A stretch of DNA of 64,000 bases, from the NCBI RefSeq assembly GCF_036567765.1, contig NZ_DATCTU010000081.1:142360-206359 (forward strand), written 5' to 3'. Source of the stretch: Pseudobacteroides sp. (GTDB lineage Bacteria > Bacillota > Clostridia > Acetivibrionales > DSM-2933). A model generated the notes under the pieces. That model was not told the origin of the DNA. It saw only the letters and a program-made list of their open reading frames with translations, and made no database searches. The first letter of the stretch is position 1; each line of letters begins with the position of its first letter. A program made the translations under genes and the position numbers. Positions 10,248-18,761 of the stretch are shown piece after piece.

Positions 10248-11039
10248 TTATACAGATATTTTCAAGTCTGAAAAACCATCGGCAAACCAGGATGGAAGAG
10301 GTTTTGCTACAGGCACCCTCCCGCCTTTCAAGAATATATCACGATATACATTACCGGATATTTGAACAATATTTATCATTGTATCATTTATTATGCTGCT
10401 CTCATACATACATACCCTGCCGCCGCTAACACACAAATTCTTAGCAGAAAACACCATATGTTTTCTGCATGTAATAGGTCTTACAGGATATATCGAACAT
10501 GAATAATTATCATCTAAGAAAGGGCAAGGTATTGATTGCTTTAAATAATTCATTTTTACCTGCTCATTTGACATTTGGATAGGACTTGGCTGAAACCTCG
10601 AAACATCATTAATCTTTTTTGATAATTGCTCTTTCCTGCTTTCATTAAAGTTTTCCAGTATATAACTTCTTATGTTCTCAGCTTCAATAATGGCTGTTTC
10701 AACAATCGAACAACAGCAGTGCCAGCACCCTTTGTCACACGGACTATATTTTTTAAATTCGCTAGCTCCATCATCAAAAATCAAATATGAATCCCTTAAC
10801 AGAGCCAACCCTTCTTCCATACTAGTGCTTAAAGGCTTTTTTGTTTCACTGTCCAAAAGTTTTTCCCGTAAATCCATTACCTTTTTTCTACAGGAGTCAA
10901 TCTTAATTTTATTGTAAATTATCTGTTTACCTTCGTAGTTCTCTGTCCCAAGGTACTCCAACTCACCATCACAGCATTTCTTATACTTAATGCCGCTGCC
11001 GCATGGGCATAGATCATTTTTTCCGATAAGTAATCCCAT
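10248..11039 (-). CDS. SEC-C motif and YkgJ-type cysteine-cluster protein
   Basis: The protein has 263 residues and two metal-binding modules. Residues 9-23 form a SEC-C zinc motif (CPCGSG followed by KKCC), like the C-terminal tail of SecA. From about residue 85 to 190 it carries the YkgJ/UPF0153 pattern (a CxxxCxxCCC cluster, then IPCPF, YSCSIYPVRPITCR), thought to bind zinc or an Fe-S cluster. No signal peptide or membrane segment is visible. AGGAGG lies 7 bases before the ATG. The biochemical function is unknown. The SEC-C part suggests binding to protein or ribosome, but that is only a family-level guess. It stands alone, with a hairpin terminator after it. Confidence 0.8.
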   Translation of the reverse strand: MGLLIGKNDLCPCGSGIKYKKCCDGELEYLGTENYEGKQIIYNKIKIDSCRKKVMDLREKLLDSETKKPLSTSMEEGLALLRDSYLIFDDGASEFKKYSPCDKGCWHCCCSIVETAIIEAENIRSYILENFNESRKEQLSKKINDVSRFQPSPIQMSNEQVKMNYLKQSIPCPFLDDNYSCSIYPVRPITCRKHMVFSAKNLCVSGGRVCMYESSIINDTMINIVQISGNVYRDIFLKGGRVPVAKPLPSWFADGFSDLKISV

Positions 11040-11181
11040 TTTATATTCCTCCTATACACTTATACCCTATTATATAATACTTTAAAATTCTCGGCAAACA
11101 GTTAATTTTACGCTAAGGTTTACAACTATTTACACTCCTTGATAATTACTACAAAACCTATCTGAATAATAAAATCAATAA

Positions 11182-11210
11182 TTGTAAATGCATTTTTTTA
11201 ATGCTAAAAT
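11182..11210 (+). promoter_or_regulatory. Probable vegetative promoter of the GH5 cellulase gene
   Basis: TTGTAA (11182-11187), a 17-base spacer, and TGC-TAAAAT (-10 at 11205-11210, extended TGn) fit a sigma-A promoter. It implies a leader of about 100 bases, which contains a small CTGCA...TGCAG inverted repeat. Confidence 0.5.
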
Positions 11211-11320
11211 TAAATTATCTGCAGACCTCAATGCAGAAAAATAGTGAAAAAAGGAGGGTAAAGAATTATTTTAATGTATCCAGTTATAAAAAAAGATATA
11301 AAATTAGGAGGTAAGTGTGC

Positions 11321-12793
11321 ATGTTTTTATCAAAGAGAAAATTATCTGTGTTTCTGATGTTAACTATTTTAATATCAATGATTTTCAGCATGTCTTTCAA
11401 CAACTCTTATGCCGCAAGTACACCTTATGGCCAGCTGAAAGTGGTTGGGTCCCAGCTTTGCAACCAAAGCGGACAACCCGTTGTGCTAAAGGGAATGAGC
11501 TCACATGGTCTTCAATGGTATGGAAACTTTATGAATACAAGCAGCATTAAAACTTTAAAGGATAGCTGGGGAGCAACGGTAGTTCGTGCTGCTATGTATA
11601 CTGCCGAAAACGGTTATATAAGTAATCCGGCTGCTATGAAGTCCAAGGTTAAGGAAATTGTGCAGGCTGCTATAGATTTAGGAATCTATGTCATAATTGA
11701 CTGGCATATACTGTCCGATGGAGATCCTAATACATATAAAACCCAGGCAAAAGAGTTTTTCAAGGAAATGGCTACTACCTATGGAAGCTATCCCAATGTA
11801 ATATATGAAATATGTAATGAACCCAATGGTAATGCGTCTTGGACGGGTCAAATCAAGCCATATGCACAGGAGGTTATTCCTGTTATAAGGGCAGCAGACC
11901 CCGACGGAATAGTAATAGTGGGAACAAGCAACTGGAGTCAGGATGTTGACATTGCAGCCAACAGCCCGCTTTCATACAGTAATGTAATGTATGCATGTCA
12001 TTTTTATGCAGGTACTCACGGCCAATTTCTAAGAGATAAAATAACATACGCAATGAATAAGGGTATAGCTGTTTTTGTTACTGAATGGGGTACAAGTGAT
12101 GCTTCTGGTAATGGCGGACCATACTTGACAGAAGCAAAAACATGGCTTGACTTCTTTGCAAGCAAAAAGATAAGCTGGTGCAACTGGTCACTTTGTGATA
12201 AAAATGAATCGTCAGCTGCATTAGCTGCCGGTGCCAGTACTCTTGGCGGGTGGACCGACGCAAACCTTACTGCTTCAGGAAAGTTTGTTAAATTAAATAT
12301 GAGCGGCGGAATCATTCCAAGTACAATCGCACCTACTCCGACACCTACATTAAGGCCAACAGCAACTCCTACACTACGGCCCTCGACTACAGCGACTCCT
12401 ACATTAAGGCCATCTTCTTCAGTGAGACCTACAGCAACTCCTACAAGTACACCTGCTGCAACTCCCACTAACAGCTCACCGTCAGTAACATATACAATCC
12501 AGAATAGCTGGGGCAGCGGAGCAACGATAAATATTACAGTTAAAAACAACAGTTCATCTGCTATCAATAACTGGAGCTTAAAATTTGCATTTACAGGTAA
12601 TCAAAAAATCACAAACAGCTGGAACGCTATCAGCACTCAAAGCGGAACAGCTGTTACAATAACCGGTTCAGGACATACTTCAAACATCCCTGCAAACGGT
12701 AGCGTGAATTTCGGGTTCAATATCTCTTATTCCGGCACCAACAGCAAACCTGGAAGTTTTACCCTCAATGGAATACCCTGTACAATTCAGTAA
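11321..12793 (+). CDS. Secreted endoglucanase: GH5 catalytic domain, Pro/Thr linker, CBM2
   Basis: This extracellular beta-1,4-endoglucanase has 490 residues. A signal peptide ([15 protein letters not shown]..., cleavage near SYA-A) precedes a GH5 (subfamily 2-like) domain to about residue 330. The acid/base Glu lies in EICNEPNG (Glu167) and the nucleophile in VTEWGT (Glu255). A linker rich in PTATPTLRP repeats leads to a C-terminal family 2 carbohydrate-binding module ([39 protein letters not shown]). There is no dockerin, so the enzyme is free rather than cellulosomal. ATG 11321 stands 9 bases after AGGAGG; a GTG two codons earlier is too close. CBM2 is commoner in Actinobacteria than in Clostridia. 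The gene is monocistronic, with a probable promoter at 11182 and a strong terminator. Confidence 0.94.
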   Translation: MFLSKRKLSVFLMLTILISMIFSMSFNNSYAASTPYGQLKVVGSQLCNQSGQPVVLKGMSSHGLQWYGNFMNTSSIKTLKDSWGATVVRAAMYTAENGYISNPAAMKSKVKEIVQAAIDLGIYVIIDWHILSDGDPNTYKTQAKEFFKEMATTYGSYPNVIYEICNEPNGNASWTGQIKPYAQEVIPVIRAADPDGIVIVGTSNWSQDVDIAANSPLSYSNVMYACHFYAGTHGQFLRDKITYAMNKGIAVFVTEWGTSDASGNGGPYLTEAKTWLDFFASKKISWCNWSLCDKNESSAALAAGASTLGGWTDANLTASGKFVKLNMSGGIIPSTIAPTPTPTLRPTATPTLRPSTTATPTLRPSSSVRPTATPTSTPAATPTNSSPSVTYTIQNSWGSGATINITVKNNSSSAINNWSLKFAFTGNQKITNSWNAISTQSGTAVTITGSGHTSNIPANGSVNFGFNISYSGTNSKPGSFTLNGIPCTIQ

Positions 12794-12893
12794 TATTTAT
12801 AAAGCAATGTCTATAATTATGATGCCAATATTTCTTGATATAAGTAGATTTCACTATTTAAAAATCACTATAATTTCATAGATATGAAAAATC

Positions 12894-12945
12894 ATAAAAG
12901 TGCTGATTGTTGCATCTTAAAAGGTACAATAATCAGCACTTTTAT
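12894..12945. terminator. Bidirectional terminator between the GH5 and dockerin-esterase genes
   Basis: The inverted repeat 12894-12912 with 12927-12945 (about 18 of 19 pairs, core AAAGTGCTGATT/AATCAGCACTTT) lies between two convergent genes. It ends in T-runs on both strands. Confidence 0.85.
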
Positions 12946-12975
12946 TTCAAATCATTTTCTATACGTTGGACTTAA

Positions 12976-14550
12976 TTACCGTACATCCATTTCAAACGCA
13001 ACACAGAAGTTTGGTTGAGCAACTTTAGTTACATCTCCTTTAAATGGATCTGAATCACGCAAAAGTCCCCAGCGTATTGTTCCATTTGATCTTGCTGTCC
13101 TTACTGCCGTATACGCATAAGAAACTTTTACACCTGAGGCCGGAAGATCACTTGCACAAGTTATTTTTACCGAATTTCCGGAAATTTCAACAGAACTTAT
13201 TGTAACTTTTGTACCGGAAGCAGTAACTTCAAAACCCTTTCCGTTTTTCCACTCCGTCACGCTTTGGTTTGGAGCCGGAAGTGTAGTGTCCCATACAAGA
13301 GGGCCCATCGGAACATGAAAATCTACAGTTATTACTTTACCGCTCATTGCGGCACTTGTTGGCTGAAGAGGCTTCCAATCCTTTCCTAAAACTACTTTTT
13401 CATAATAAACCTGTGCAAATTTCTCCCCTACCTGCTGATAACCGTTTACAGGCAAATGAGTACCATCCGTTATATAAGGCCTCTGATAATTAGGCCCGAT
13501 GCACACAATATTTCCCGGATAGTCTACTCCCACTTTCCATTGTGCCAGTGTTCCCACTGATGTTGACCCCACTTCCTTCGGATATCCATGCTGCTGAACA
13601 ACAAACATAGTTACGTTTTGAGTTTGCCCTGTTATAGCCTTTATATCCTGATTGTAATCGGACCACAGTTTATATATCTCGTTTTTATAGTTTGTATTTC
13701 CGCAATCCGTTTCACCATGTATAAGGGTAACTGCTCCAACACCGTAAGTCTTTCCTACTACTTTAGCTAAACGGTTGATAGCTTGAACTTCAAACATTGA
13801 CGCAGCATAGGCACGGCCGATATTACCTGATTCTACTGCACCTTTTTTAAGTGCAACCATCCCTTGGCCGGACTCTCCTACAACTGTGTGGGCTGTGATA
13901 TAGTCAGTACCTCCGGTTGATTTAACCATAGAGGTTATCTGATTAGCCATGGTTGAATGAGGCGTTTCTCCCCAAAGGTTGCCAGGATACGGAGCTGGAT
14001 AGCCTGTTTGAAGAGCACGTAACGGTTCTATAAGGGGTACCATTTTTAGCTGTTGGTCATTAGGATTAAATGGCTGTGCTTTATTACTAGTACCCAGGGA
14101 CAACATTAGATTGTTGTAGGGCTGTGTTTTTGTGGAAATGGGATTGGTTCCGACAGAAAGACTCTGTCCTGTGCCAATAATCCCATCCCAATCCCAAGGT
14201 CTATTTATAGTGTTTGTCGGAACAGCCATTGTAGGTGTAGGTGTGGGATTGCCAATCACAGTAGGGCTTACAATTGAATTAAATTTGGATGCAATAAAAA
14301 TTACATCAGTCATATTTATAGCACTGTCATTGTTTAAATCATAAGATGAAATATACTTAGGTTCACCGATTACCGAATTAAATGCTTTTGCCAAAAGTAT
14401 TACATCTGCCATATTTATAACGCCGTCATTGTTCAAATCACCCTTTGCCATTGCTGCCTCTGCGCTTCCTGTCGGCAGCAATATACCACCTAATAGTACC
14501 GCCGCACTTACGATAATAGTAACAACTTTTTTGATTTTGGATACACTCAT
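12976..14550 (-). CDS. Dockerin-bearing SGNH/GDSL carbohydrate esterase (cellulosomal)
   Basis: This secreted protein of 524 residues probably removes acetyl groups from plant polysaccharide while docked in a cellulosome. The signal peptide ends near AEA-A (33). A dockerin at 36-95 follows directly, with two Ca-binding repeats (DLNNDGVINMADV and DLNNDSAINMTDV); the second has Ser in place of the usual Gly. A short PT linker leads to an SGNH hydrolase with the block I serine in GTGQSLS (Ser130), TLIHGETD, and the Asp-x-x-His pair in DGTHLPVNGY. The last 130 residues are beta-rich. An N-terminal dockerin is less usual than a C-terminal one. AGGAGGAG precedes the ATG. The assignment of esterase substrate (acetylxylan type) is inferred from context. 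Confidence 0.88.
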   Translation of the reverse strand: MSVSKIKKVVTIIVSAAVLLGGILLPTGSAEAAMAKGDLNNDGVINMADVILLAKAFNSVIGEPKYISSYDLNNDSAINMTDVIFIASKFNSIVSPTVIGNPTPTPTMAVPTNTINRPWDWDGIIGTGQSLSVGTNPISTKTQPYNNLMLSLGTSNKAQPFNPNDQQLKMVPLIEPLRALQTGYPAPYPGNLWGETPHSTMANQITSMVKSTGGTDYITAHTVVGESGQGMVALKKGAVESGNIGRAYAASMFEVQAINRLAKVVGKTYGVGAVTLIHGETDCGNTNYKNEIYKLWSDYNQDIKAITGQTQNVTMFVVQQHGYPKEVGSTSVGTLAQWKVGVDYPGNIVCIGPNYQRPYITDGTHLPVNGYQQVGEKFAQVYYEKVVLGKDWKPLQPTSAAMSGKVITVDFHVPMGPLVWDTTLPAPNQSVTEWKNGKGFEVTASGTKVTISSVEISGNSVKITCASDLPASGVKVSYAYTAVRTARSNGTIRWGLLRDSDPFKGDVTKVAQPNFCVAFEMDVR

Positions 14551-14634
14551 AAACTTCTCCTCCTAAATATGCTTGGACTTTTATCTATTTATATACTACA
14601 ATACCCTTTGCAAATTTGGGTTGTCATAGTCCAA

Positions 14635-16452
14635 CTATTCCCAATATAGTTTTCTTAATTGGGTTCGAACCTTTAGAAGACATTCAATCAATTTGGGGTT
14701 AAACACACCGCACTCACCATTGAGAATCATATCAAACACCTTGCCTTCTTCATATGCTTCTTTATAGCAGCGTCTGCTGATAAGTGCATCATATACATCT
14801 ACAACAGAAACAACCTGGGCTACAATAGAGATGTCATCACCCTTAAGACCATCCGGATATCCTTTCCCGTCATACCTCTCGTGATGGTGCCTGCATATAT
14901 CATAGCAATATTTATAGTATTCTTCATCCTGAATTACCGATGCACTATTTATAATTTTGCAGCCTCTTATAGTATGCTCCTTCATAACCTCAAATTCCTC
15001 TACGGTTAGCCTGCCCGGCTTTAATAAAATATTGTCGGGTATTGCTATCTTACCAATATCATGCATTGTTGCCGCTGAAGACATTATTTCTATTTGTTCT
15101 TGACTCAAACCGTACTCAGGATAGTTTTCCATTATGGATGTCAAAAGAACTTTAGTCATGCCCTTAATCCTTTGGATATGGTTTCCGGATTCCACGTCTC
15201 TAGACTCTACAACTGAGCTCAATACTTCTATCAACCGATTATTAGTATTGCGTGCCTCCTGCTGCTTCTTTATCCTAACAATTTCATCCATATCATAAAA
15301 GGTAAGTACAATATCCTCACTCAGTCCGTCGGTGCCTTCAACAAAATATACATTTGCCTCATACCATCTGTACTTGTCCTGTTCATTTCCAATCCTCATT
15401 TCAAATGACAGGTGATGACCATCCCGGCTCACTTCACTTTTTGAAGTCAACGCTTCCAGATAAATCTGTCCGTCGTCTTCATGAACATATTGTTCCACAA
15501 AACTTTTTAAGTCATCTATGCTGCCTTGCTGTCCTATTTTTCCTAAAATATTTCCTATACAGAAATACATTCTGTTTTTTCTGCTTATGTAAAGTACAGC
15601 ATCGTATTTTTCCGCCATTATTTGGTACATTCTTCTCTTCATTGCATTAATTGTAATCATCAACTCTTCTGTTTTTTCTTCCCCGCTGTTTAAATAAGAT
15701 AGAACCCCAATGGCACGGTTTTGATTCAACTTACTGTTTCTAATCCTTGTCAGGTTCAGAACCGATGGGTGCCAATTTCCCCTGTTGTCCATTAGATCAA
15801 GTAGAAGTACCGCTTCTGTTTCATCATTCACAATCTTTTTAAACATTTTTGAAATAGCATCTTTTGACTCCTCTTTTATCCTTCCGCTATTTATGAGATA
15901 CTCTTCAAAGCATTCATGGGTTCCGAAGTCCATTTCAAAATCATCTAATTTTTTTAATATAATAGCATTTCCAGTCTTAATATCATAATCAAACATAAGA
16001 CATTTAGATCCGTAATAGTTTTCTACCATCTCGTCGAGTTCAGCATTTTTTTCATCCATATCCATCTCAGCGGGTGCAATAACCAGCCCGAGAATTCCTT
16101 CTACATTGCCATTCTCATTAATTAACGGTTCTTTATAGATATCATAGTATTTCACCGTTTCTCCGCATAATGTAGGTGAAATCATTCTGCTTCCCTGCTT
16201 TGTATTCATAATTCTCTGATCATCATCATAAAAGCTCTGTGCTATCTCTTTTGAGTTTTGGAGATCAAAATCAGATTTGCCTATAAGACCGCCTCGCTCA
16301 ACTCCATTAATCATATCACAAAACCTGCTTGTAACCTGATACTTACAGTTTACATCCTTAACAAACAGGTTGATAGGTATAGCATCAAGTATCATTCGAA
16401 ATACCCTGTTCTCTTCCTCTAGTTGTCTTAACCTTTTTTCCAAATCGTCCAC
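14635..16452 (-). CDS. PAS-PAS-HD-GYP protein (probable cyclic-di-GMP phosphodiesterase)
   Basis: This cytosolic sensor-effector has 605 residues. Residues 1-20 are a coiled coil, 18-130 a PAS domain, about 145-260 a PAS-like region, 275-395 a second PAS domain, and 405-600 an HD-GYP domain. The catalytic signature is complete: HDIGKI (464-465), the EHT helix (His493), RHHHERYDGKGYP (522-533) and VVDVYDALISRR. HD-GYP proteins hydrolyse cyclic-di-GMP. There is no receiver domain and no membrane segment. The start is GTG 16452 with GGAGG 7 bases upstream. It follows the histidine kinase gene by 33 bases and is surely cotranscribed. The pair looks like one signalling unit, although without a receiver domain the link cannot be ordinary phosphotransfer. 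The PAS ligand is unknown. Confidence 0.9.
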   Translation of the reverse strand: MDDLEKRLRQLEEENRVFRMILDAIPINLFVKDVNCKYQVTSRFCDMINGVERGGLIGKSDFDLQNSKEIAQSFYDDDQRIMNTKQGSRMISPTLCGETVKYYDIYKEPLINENGNVEGILGLVIAPAEMDMDEKNAELDEMVENYYGSKCLMFDYDIKTGNAIILKKLDDFEMDFGTHECFEEYLINSGRIKEESKDAISKMFKKIVNDETEAVLLLDLMDNRGNWHPSVLNLTRIRNSKLNQNRAIGVLSYLNSGEEKTEELMITINAMKRRMYQIMAEKYDAVLYISRKNRMYFCIGNILGKIGQQGSIDDLKSFVEQYVHEDDGQIYLEALTSKSEVSRDGHHLSFEMRIGNEQDKYRWYEANVYFVEGTDGLSEDIVLTFYDMDEIVRIKKQQEARNTNNRLIEVLSSVVESRDVESGNHIQRIKGMTKVLLTSIMENYPEYGLSQEQIEIMSSAATMHDIGKIAIPDNILLKPGRLTVEEFEVMKEHTIRGCKIINSASVIQDEEYYKYCYDICRHHHERYDGKGYPDGLKGDDISIVAQVVSVVDVYDALISRRCYKEAYEEGKVFDMILNGECGVFNPKLIECLLKVRTQLRKLYWE

Positions 16453-16485
16453 TTATATTCCTCCTTTTCAATTGAAACTTAAAGC

Positions 16486-18618
16486 CTATAATGGAATCTT
16501 TATAGTAAATGTAGTTCCGATTCCTGATACACTCTCACATCTTATGCTTCCCCCATATTGCTGCGTAACTATGTTGTAAACGATGTTGAGCCCCAGGCCT
16601 GTCCCTCCGGAGCCTCTTTTAGTTGTGTAAAACGGATCAAATATTTTACTGATATTATCTTTTTCTATTCCATGCCCATTATCAGAGTATATAAAATTCA
16701 TTACATTTTCAAATTTATATATCCTAATTGATATGATGCCTTTTTTATCTTCATCAAAGGCATGCATAACAGAATTAACAACTAGATTGGTCAATATCTG
16801 GGATAGACCTCCAGGATAATTATAAATCTCAAGGTCATCAGGACAATCAATATCAATAGCAATCTTTGTCTTTTTTAGATTAGGTGTTAGACTTAACAAC
16901 ACTTCATTTACATAGTCCTTTACATTAAAGGACCGCTTCTCCTCACAGGATTGATCAACGGCAACCTGCTTAAAACTATTAACCAGGTAAGAAGCTTTAC
17001 TTAGATTGAGAAGTAAAATATCTGCGGTTTCAGTATTAGTAGCAACAAACTTTTCCAATTGGGAGCGTGTAAGCTTTCCTGACTCCGTTAATTTCATGAA
17101 TTTATATGAACTATCCTTTATGTAAGACGCTGCAGTGACACTGACTCCAATGGGAGTATTAATTTCATGTGCCACTCCCGCAACAAGGCTTCCGAGTGAA
17201 ACCATTTTCTCAGACTGAATTAGCTGCTCCTGAGTTTGTTGCAATGTTTCCAAAGTATTCTTAAGCTTTTGGTTTGCTACATCATGGTCTAGAAGAATAC
17301 CGATTAAATTAAACAAAACTACCGAGCTGTCATACATAAGTATGAGATTTGCCTTATTATAGGGACCTATATATGCGATAATACACCAATCTCTGCTGGT
17401 TGTAGACACGGGTATTAGCCATACAATATCCTCTATATCAGCATCCAATACATATTTCATAAATTCTTCAGGAGGAAAATTTTCGATGGGACACGGCCTG
17501 TCAAGGTTTAAAACCGATTTGTTTTTTTCATCAATAATCTCATCAACATATAGCTCTTTTTTTTCATTCCAGAAACCAATACATTGAATGGAATAATTAT
17601 TTGCAATCTTAGGTATTACTTTCTTTATTTCACTAATATTTGTTATAAGCAAATCCGATGCCGTACCATAACTCTTACCTATTTCCTTTTGGAGGTAATT
17701 TATAACCGTATTTTTAAATCTGGCATCAGAAGTATAGATTTCATCCTCATTATTGGAGCTTTCCTTGCATCCGCATGAGTTTCTTCTTATAATATTTGAG
17801 CTAACGAGAATAGTTTCACAAGATATGCTTTTCTCTTTCAATGATCTAATTATAGCCTCCGCAGCTGCAGTTCCAATCCCGTTCAAGTCTTGCCGTACAC
17901 TTGAAAGACTAAGATTATCGCTTTTTGCATATATGGTATCGTCATATCCTATGACAGCCACATCTTCCGGCACCCTTATACCAGCTTCCTTCAAAGTATC
18001 TATCGCTCCTAAGGCTATAAGATCATTGGCAGCAAAAACAGCAGTAAATTGGCGTTTTTCTCCAAGGAGCTGTTTTATAGCACTTTTCCCTAATGGATTT
18101 AGATTAACATCACTCAAATCAGCCATGACACATAAATCGGGATCATAGGGCACCGAATTTTTGCAAAGAGCAGTCTTATATCCCTCAAACCTTTCACGCA
18201 TATCATGTACATCATTGCAGCCTATATAAACAATTTTTTTGTGTCCGTGGTCCAATAAATGTTGGACCACAGATTCAGCACAGTGCCTGCTGTCTTCTAA
18301 AATGGACGTGCAATTAACCCCTTCAAACTTGCATCCAACTGTTATTACCGGTTTACCGGTTTTGCAAAGCATTTCTGCGAACCGGATGCTGGCACCTTCT
18401 GAAAGTATAAGCCATCCGTCGATATGGTTTAAAGCCAACTTGCTGTAAAAAGAATCATTTTCCTGATTTTGCAGGAACCTATAAACCATAAAAGTATTGA
18501 TAACAAACATCTTTGCACCCAACTTTATGAGTGATTTGTTTATAGCATGAACCAATGCACCATGGTAAAAGTTTCCTGAATACTTTGTTACTACACCTAT
18601 ATTCAATTGCTTAGACAT
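16486..18618 (-). CDS. Cytoplasmic histidine kinase with a LacI-type periplasmic-binding-protein sensor domain
   Basis: The protein has 710 residues and no signal peptide or membrane segment. Residues 5-285 match the sugar-binding core of LacI/GalR regulators (NIGVVTKYSGNFYHG, AVFAANDLIALGAIDTLKEAG, VAVIGYDDT), but the DNA-binding HTH that normally precedes this core is missing. An NSCGC motif (280-284) follows. A GAF-like region (about 300-440) and a coiled coil (450-472) lead to the kinase: phospho-acceptor His484 in VAHEINTPIG, N-box ILTNLVVNS, DNGHGIE and GGTGLGLNIV. It should sense an intracellular sugar or similar ligand. The immediate downstream gene is the HD-GYP protein; no response regulator is adjacent. 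AAGGGG lies upstream of the ATG. The LacI-like core on a kinase is rare but known in Clostridia. Confidence 0.88.
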   Translation of the reverse strand: MSKQLNIGVVTKYSGNFYHGALVHAINKSLIKLGAKMFVINTFMVYRFLQNQENDSFYSKLALNHIDGWLILSEGASIRFAEMLCKTGKPVITVGCKFEGVNCTSILEDSRHCAESVVQHLLDHGHKKIVYIGCNDVHDMRERFEGYKTALCKNSVPYDPDLCVMADLSDVNLNPLGKSAIKQLLGEKRQFTAVFAANDLIALGAIDTLKEAGIRVPEDVAVIGYDDTIYAKSDNLSLSSVRQDLNGIGTAAAEAIIRSLKEKSISCETILVSSNIIRRNSCGCKESSNNEDEIYTSDARFKNTVINYLQKEIGKSYGTASDLLITNISEIKKVIPKIANNYSIQCIGFWNEKKELYVDEIIDEKNKSVLNLDRPCPIENFPPEEFMKYVLDADIEDIVWLIPVSTTSRDWCIIAYIGPYNKANLILMYDSSVVLFNLIGILLDHDVANQKLKNTLETLQQTQEQLIQSEKMVSLGSLVAGVAHEINTPIGVSVTAASYIKDSSYKFMKLTESGKLTRSQLEKFVATNTETADILLLNLSKASYLVNSFKQVAVDQSCEEKRSFNVKDYVNEVLLSLTPNLKKTKIAIDIDCPDDLEIYNYPGGLSQILTNLVVNSVMHAFDEDKKGIISIRIYKFENVMNFIYSDNGHGIEKDNISKIFDPFYTTKRGSGGTGLGLNIVYNIVTQQYGGSIRCESVSGIGTTFTIKIPL

Positions 18619-18761
18619 TTTAAAAGCCCCTTCAAGTTTAAAACTTTTAATTAATTTATCGGCAAATACATTGAACTGAGATAGTATTTTTATATAACAA
18701 AATAATAAAGTGATTTTACAACTTTAATCGTTTCCGTGAGACTTTAAAATAATGCATGGTC

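Noticed and set aside
12016..12567. Minus-strand open frame of 183 residues across the GH5 linker
   Set aside because: It is the antisense of a Pro/Thr-rich linker, with Val/Gly-rich translation and no ribosome binding site.
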